A stretch of DNA of 64,000 nt from Actinoplanes derwentensis (GTDB lineage: Bacteria; Actinomycetota; Actinomycetes; Mycobacteriales; Micromonosporaceae): positions 4,030,001-4,094,000 of the forward strand of contig NZ_LT629758.1 of NCBI RefSeq assembly GCF_900104725.1, given 5' to 3'. Positions within the stretch are counted from its first letter, which is position 1. Each line of letters starts with the position of its first letter. Positions 60,842 through 64,000 of this stretch are shown here, piece by piece. The notes under the pieces are model-generated. The model was not told the DNA's origin and did not search any database. It worked only from the letters and a program-made list of their open reading frames with translations. The translations under genes were made by a program, and so were the position numbers.

Positions 60842-61756
60842 ATGGCCGCTGACGCCGACACCGTCCGGAAGGTTCTGAGCACGACGATGCTCGCCGATCT
60901 GCCGATCACGCCGGTGTTCGGCGACTGTCTGCTGATCAGCGGGGTGGATCCGGCGGACGTGTTGCCGGCCTGGCGGACGGCGCGCGCGGTGATGCCGTCG
61001 ACCGGCCGCCGCCCGGTCTTCCTCGACGGCGACGCGCCCCTCTTCGACGATGTCGCCCTCCCCGGCCCGCCGCTCCCGTCTCTCCCTGATCTCCCTGATC
61101 TCCCTGATGAGGACTTGGACGACGACTTCGAGGCGGACGCGTGGTCGGGGCCGGAACTCACCGAGCTGGACCGGCAGGCACGGGCCGGCGACCCGTGGCA
61201 GGCCTTGAGGCGGCCGTGGTGGGACCTGCCACTCACCGATGACGCGTTCCGGGCACAGGTGCCGGCTTTCGACATTGATTTCAACATTGATTCGGTACGG
61301 CACCAGGTCCCCGATCCGACCTTGCAGGCCGTGAACCGTTGTCTGTTCGACCGGATCCGGGGCGATCCCGAACTGCTGGCTCAGGTGCCGCCGTACCGCG
61401 ACCGTCTCACCGGGCTCCACAACTGGTACCGCCCCGATCGGGTGGAACTGCTGCTGGCGCCCACCACCGAGGCCCATCTGCTCGCCGCGTGGGCCGGCTT
61501 CCACGGCACGCTCGGTCAGCACGAGGTGCTGGCCGGTGTCCTGCTGCACTGGCACGACCGGTGGCAGGCCGATCTGGTCGCCGGCTGGGAGACGATGCTC
61601 CAGTTCGTCGTGGGCCGGCGTCCGGAGACCGCCGATGACGCGTGCGAGCTGGCGTACCAGATCACGCTGCTGGCCGGCAACCTGGAGATGAACCTGTGGG
61701 AGACGGCGCTGGCCGTGACCCGCGGCGACGAGTGGTTCCTGCACGACCGCCCGTGA
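60842..61756 (+). CDS. DUF4253 domain protein
   Basis: This 304-residue cytoplasmic protein starts at ATG 60842. The region upstream in the frame is proline-rich and unlikely to be coding. The C-terminal 110 residues (VELLLAPTTEAHLLAAWAGF, VLLHWHDRWQADLVAGWETM, LQFVVGRRPETADDACELAY) match DUF4253, a family of unknown function. The central part carries a short LPDLPDLPDEDLDDD repeat, encoded by repeated TCCCTGATC nonamers. No enzyme motif is visible. It is convergent with the next gene at a 12-bp gap. Confidence 0.8.
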   Translation: MAADADTVRKVLSTTMLADLPITPVFGDCLLISGVDPADVLPAWRTARAVMPSTGRRPVFLDGDAPLFDDVALPGPPLPSLPDLPDLPDEDLDDDFEADAWSGPELTELDRQARAGDPWQALRRPWWDLPLTDDAFRAQVPAFDIDFNIDSVRHQVPDPTLQAVNRCLFDRIRGDPELLAQVPPYRDRLTGLHNWYRPDRVELLLAPTTEAHLLAAWAGFHGTLGQHEVLAGVLLHWHDRWQADLVAGWETMLQFVVGRRPETADDACELAYQITLLAGNLEMNLWETALAVTRGDEWFLHDRP

Positions 61757-61768
61757 CCCGGCCCCTCA

Positions 61769-62284
61769 TCAGTCGCTGGTGAAGTAGTCGACGGGTCGCG
61801 GCCGCTGCAGATCGACGCCGAGGGCGCGAAGCTCGTCCGCGGTGAAGGCATGATGGGCCCGGTCACCGAGGAACAGCCCGACGAGTTCCTCGAGGATGAT
61901 CAGGTGATCCTCACGGGACTCGTTGTTACGGGACCAGATCCGATCACTGGCGGCCATCACTTTCGTGCCCGCCTCGCCGGCCCGGTCCAGTCTGAGGTGC
62001 AGAAGCCCCGCCTCCAGGAACCCGGACCACGGATCAGTAAGCGCGAGCACCGACTCCACAGTCGACCGGAACAGCATGTGCAGCACCGGATCCGGAATAC
62101 CCTCCGGCGTCAGCCGCACCTCGAAGAGCCGCTCCAGCCCGTCAAGCATGCCCTGGTGGTGAGCCCGGAGCGCGGCATTGAACGCTCCGGCCTCCCGCCG
62201 ATAGCCGCCATACCGCTCCCCGTCTCGACAGCCCAGATAGGCCTCGACGAGTTCACGCCGCCCGTACCATCGCTGCTCGCTCAT
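61769..62284 (-). CDS. Hypothetical helical protein
   Basis: This 171-residue soluble protein starts at ATG 62284. It is largely helical and charged, with GLERLFEVRLTPEGIPDPVLHMLFRSTVESVLALTD in its centre and REDHLIILEELVGLFLGDRAHH near the end. It has no signal peptide, transmembrane segment or recognisable motif. I do not know the family. Codon use is like its neighbours. It is separated by 97 bp from the AurF-like gene, which is read in the same direction, so cotranscription is possible. Confidence 0.65.
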   Translation of the reverse strand: MSEQRWYGRRELVEAYLGCRDGERYGGYRREAGAFNAALRAHHQGMLDGLERLFEVRLTPEGIPDPVLHMLFRSTVESVLALTDPWSGFLEAGLLHLRLDRAGEAGTKVMAASDRIWSRNNESREDHLIILEELVGLFLGDRAHHAFTADELRALGVDLQRPRPVDYFTSD

Positions 62285-62380
62285 GATCTTGAACTTATCC
62301 CGGCCGCACGGTCCGCCGGCGCCCTCACCCGGCGCCCATGGAAGCCGTCCGTCACCTGGCGCCGCATGGGAGCCGTCCGG

Positions 62381-63274
62381 TCAGCTGCCGCTGCTCGGGA
62401 GCAGGCCGGAGGCGTGCCAGAGGGTGATGCCGGGGCCGCCTATCAGGTTGAGGCTGGACAGGAACGTGACCACCCGGTCGCCGGCCCAGCGCAGCGTCTC
62501 GCGGTGGTGCGGGTTGGCCCGGGCTGCCCGGCGGCCCTCGTCCGGGTCGATGCCGACGGCTCGGTACACACGCGGGTCGATCAGGCGGGTGCCAGTCAAG
62601 TAGGCGGCTCGGGCGATCACCAGTCTGTCGAAGTGGAGGCGGGAGCGGCCGGCCGTGCGGATCTGCCGGGCCAACTCCTCCCGGGCGTACCGGACATGTC
62701 TCGCCTCTTCGACGACGTGGATGCGGGAGACCATCCGGACCAAGGGCTGCACATCGCTGTGGCTCATCGCCTCGCGCTGCAGGGTGTCCAGGATCTCCTC
62801 GGCGATCAGGATGGCGGCGTACATACGCGGGCCGGCGCCGGTGTGGGCGATCCACTTGCCGAGCCACTGGTTGACGCCGGTGGGCTGGTAGACGGGGGTG
62901 CCGAGGCGGGCGATCATACGACCGAACATGACCGAGTGGCGGCATTCGTCGCCGATCTCGGTGAGGGCGTACTGGGCGTGCGGGGCGGTCGGGTCCTGAT
63001 TGAAGTAGTCGCGGATCAACAGTTGCATGAGGATCGTCTCGAACCAGACGCCTAGACCAGCGATGCTGGCGACCTCATGTCTAGTCAAGTCAATACGTTG
63101 CTCCTCGGTCATCCGCTCCCAGAGTGCGGTGCCGTAGAGGCTGGAGCGGTGCGGAGGGACGAAATACCTCCCGGGCACGAACGGGGCCGCCCAGTCGATC
63201 TCCACCTCAGGGTCGTAGGAGTGTTCGGCCGACGCGTGGAGCAGTCGTACAGCGGTGCGGTCTCGGTCAGTCAT
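62381..63274 (-). CDS. AurF-like diiron oxygenase
   Basis: This 297-residue ferritin-like four-helix protein starts at ATG 63274, with GGAGGG five bases upstream. All seven diiron ligands can be aligned with AurF (p-aminobenzoate N-oxygenase): Glu79, Glu110 and His113 (DECRH), Glu159 (AEEIL), His186, Glu190 and His193 (HVVEEARH). The spacings are the same except for the first Glu. AurF oxidises aryl-amines; the substrate here is unknown and the family also includes proteins of other use. It is divergent from a TetR gene and shares a 15-bp palindromic operator with it, implying control by that regulator. Confidence 0.87.
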   Translation of the reverse strand: MTDRDRTAVRLLHASAEHSYDPEVEIDWAAPFVPGRYFVPPHRSSLYGTALWERMTEEQRIDLTRHEVASIAGLGVWFETILMQLLIRDYFNQDPTAPHAQYALTEIGDECRHSVMFGRMIARLGTPVYQPTGVNQWLGKWIAHTGAGPRMYAAILIAEEILDTLQREAMSHSDVQPLVRMVSRIHVVEEARHVRYAREELARQIRTAGRSRLHFDRLVIARAAYLTGTRLIDPRVYRAVGIDPDEGRRAARANPHHRETLRWAGDRVVTFLSSLNLIGGPGITLWHASGLLPSSGS

Positions 63275-63299
63275 CCCGGCCCTCCCGGAAAAGCTTGAC

Positions 63300-63314
63300 G
63301 TTACCGGCGGTAAC
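63300..63314. promoter_or_regulatory. Palindromic operator GTTACC-GGC-GGTAAC
   Basis: A perfect 6-3-6 dyad lies in the 56 bp between the divergent AurF-like and tetR genes. For the tetR promoter (TTGACG at 63295-63300 as -35, weak -10 near 63318) it falls between the -35 and -10, as expected of a TetR autoregulatory site. The predicted start point coincides with the tetR ATG, suggesting a leaderless mRNA. Confidence 0.75.
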
Positions 63315-63330
63315 AGTTACTTCTTGTACT

Positions 63331-64000
63331 ATGAGCCCGGTCACTCCACCCGTCAATCCCGGCAGCTCCGGCGACGGCCGCCGCGGCCGCTGGGACGGTC
63401 ATCGTGCGCAACGACGAGCCGAACTGACCACGGCGGCCATCGAAGCGATCCGGCAGCACGGCCCGGACATCGGCATGGAGGCGATCGCCGCGCACGCCGG
63501 GGTCAGCAAGCCGGTCCTCTACCGCTACTTCGCCGACAAGTCCGAGTTGTGGCTGGCCGTCGGGCAGGCGGCCGGCCAGATGGTCCTCGACGACATGATC
63601 CCGGCGGTCGCGGCCGTCCGGGAGGAGCGCGCGATCGTCGCCGCTGCCATCGACATCTACCTTGCTCGTATTGAATCCGACCTCAATCTGTATCGCTTCG
63701 TCGTGCATCAACCCGACATCGCCCGGCGCCGGGACGTGGTCGCCGACGTGATGGACACGGTCGCCAGCGGCCTGGCCCGGATATTCGGCGACCTGCTGCG
63801 CGCCCGGGGCCTCGATTCCGGGGCGGCGTTGCCCTGGGCGTACGGCGTGGTCGGCTACGTCCAGGCGGTCGGCGACTGGTGGCTGCGACAGCAGCAGCCG
63901 ATCAGCCGAGAGGCTCTCGCCGACTACCTGACGACGTTCCTGTGGAGCGGCATCGCCGGCATGCGCCGCGCCGCCGACATCCCGGGCGGCTTGGCCGCCC
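63331..64000 (+). CDS. TetR-family regulator, partial (C-terminus beyond window)
   Basis: The frame starts at ATG 63331 and is still open at the window end (223 residues seen). No ribosome site precedes the ATG. The N-terminal helix-turn-helix is AAIEAIRQHGPDIGMEAIAAHAGVSKPVLYRYFADKSELW region, residues 35-75, with the TetR signature AGVSKPVLYRYF. The helical C-terminal domain (LARIESDLNLYRFVVHQP, WAYGVVGYVQAVGDWWL) is nearly complete and binds an unknown ligand. It is divergent from the AurF-like gene and probably represses it and itself through the 63300-63314 palindrome. Confidence 0.9.
   Translation, partial: MSPVTPPVNPGSSGDGRRGRWDGHRAQRRAELTTAAIEAIRQHGPDIGMEAIAAHAGVSKPVLYRYFADKSELWLAVGQAAGQMVLDDMIPAVAAVREERAIVAAAIDIYLARIESDLNLYRFVVHQPDIARRRDVVADVMDTVASGLARIFGDLLRARGLDSGAALPWAYGVVGYVQAVGDWWLRQQQPISREALADYLTTFLWSGIAGMRRAADIPGGLAA

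Overview
The window is a GC-rich actinobacterial chromosome segment. Gene density is high, GTG/TTG starts are frequent, and GGAGG-type ribosome sites and perfect GC-rich hairpins are common. Several traits together suggest Micromonosporaceae, most likely Actinoplanes or a close relative: free CBM2-type cellulases under CebR-type boxes, an AglEFG-like sugar importer without its own ATPase, an NnaR-like nitrite regulator and a rifamycin-associated element in front of a HelR-like gene. This placement is an inference. I see no rRNA, convincing tRNA, CRISPR, transposase or phage gene.

Layout. 1-778: end of a small membrane protein and a pilin-like small protein. 782-7672: an unusual cluster that looks like a dedicated GTP-derived pathway: CDP-alcohol phosphotransferase, BchC-like dehydrogenase, degenerate 6-pyruvoyl-tetrahydropterin-synthase homologue, an in-frame glycosyltransferase-methyltransferase fusion, an LPG-synthase-type membrane protein, a RibD-C reductase and a stand-alone GTP cyclohydrolase II. 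This is my best candidate for an undescribed system. 7742-15811: recQ, YceI, DUF4259, VOC, pyruvate phosphate dikinase and a lipoprotein. 15931-20316: glycolate oxidase glcDEF. 20851-22026: CebR box and a CBM2 carbohydrate esterase. 22324-24573: DUF1801, small protein, smpB, LLM oxidoreductase. 24794-25918: orphan periplasmic sugar-binding lipoprotein. 25943-28119: helR with a perfect 19-bp rifamycin-associated element. 28246-33795: a 51-aa protein, Nudix, Sua5/YrdC, a large SARP/NB-ARC/TPR regulator and a secreted SGNH hydrolase.

33870-40726 is a cellulose/xyloglucan operon read leftwards (GH74-CBM2, CBM2-GH48, AA10 LPMO-CBM2) behind a promoter whose start point lies on a second CebR box. 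40964-46115: UDP-glucose dehydrogenase and a three-gene sugar importer preceded by the palindrome CTTAACCGGTTAAG. 46117-51915: a 16 x 13 bp tandem array, MFS exporter, secreted proteins including a metzincin, and a protein with an internally duplicated domain. 52090-58695 is the nitrite assimilation block (narK, nirD, nirB, sirohydrochlorin chelatase-like protein, NnaR-like HemD-wHTH regulator). 58825-64000 holds small unknown proteins, an S33 peptidase-like hydrolase, DUF4253, an AurF-like diiron oxygenase and a divergent TetR regulator that share a palindromic operator.

A theme across the window is short tandem repeats, both between genes (20356, 46117, 57427, 57566) and inside coding regions (nirB, GH74 linker, DUF4253 protein, LPG-type protein tail), always in frame inside genes.
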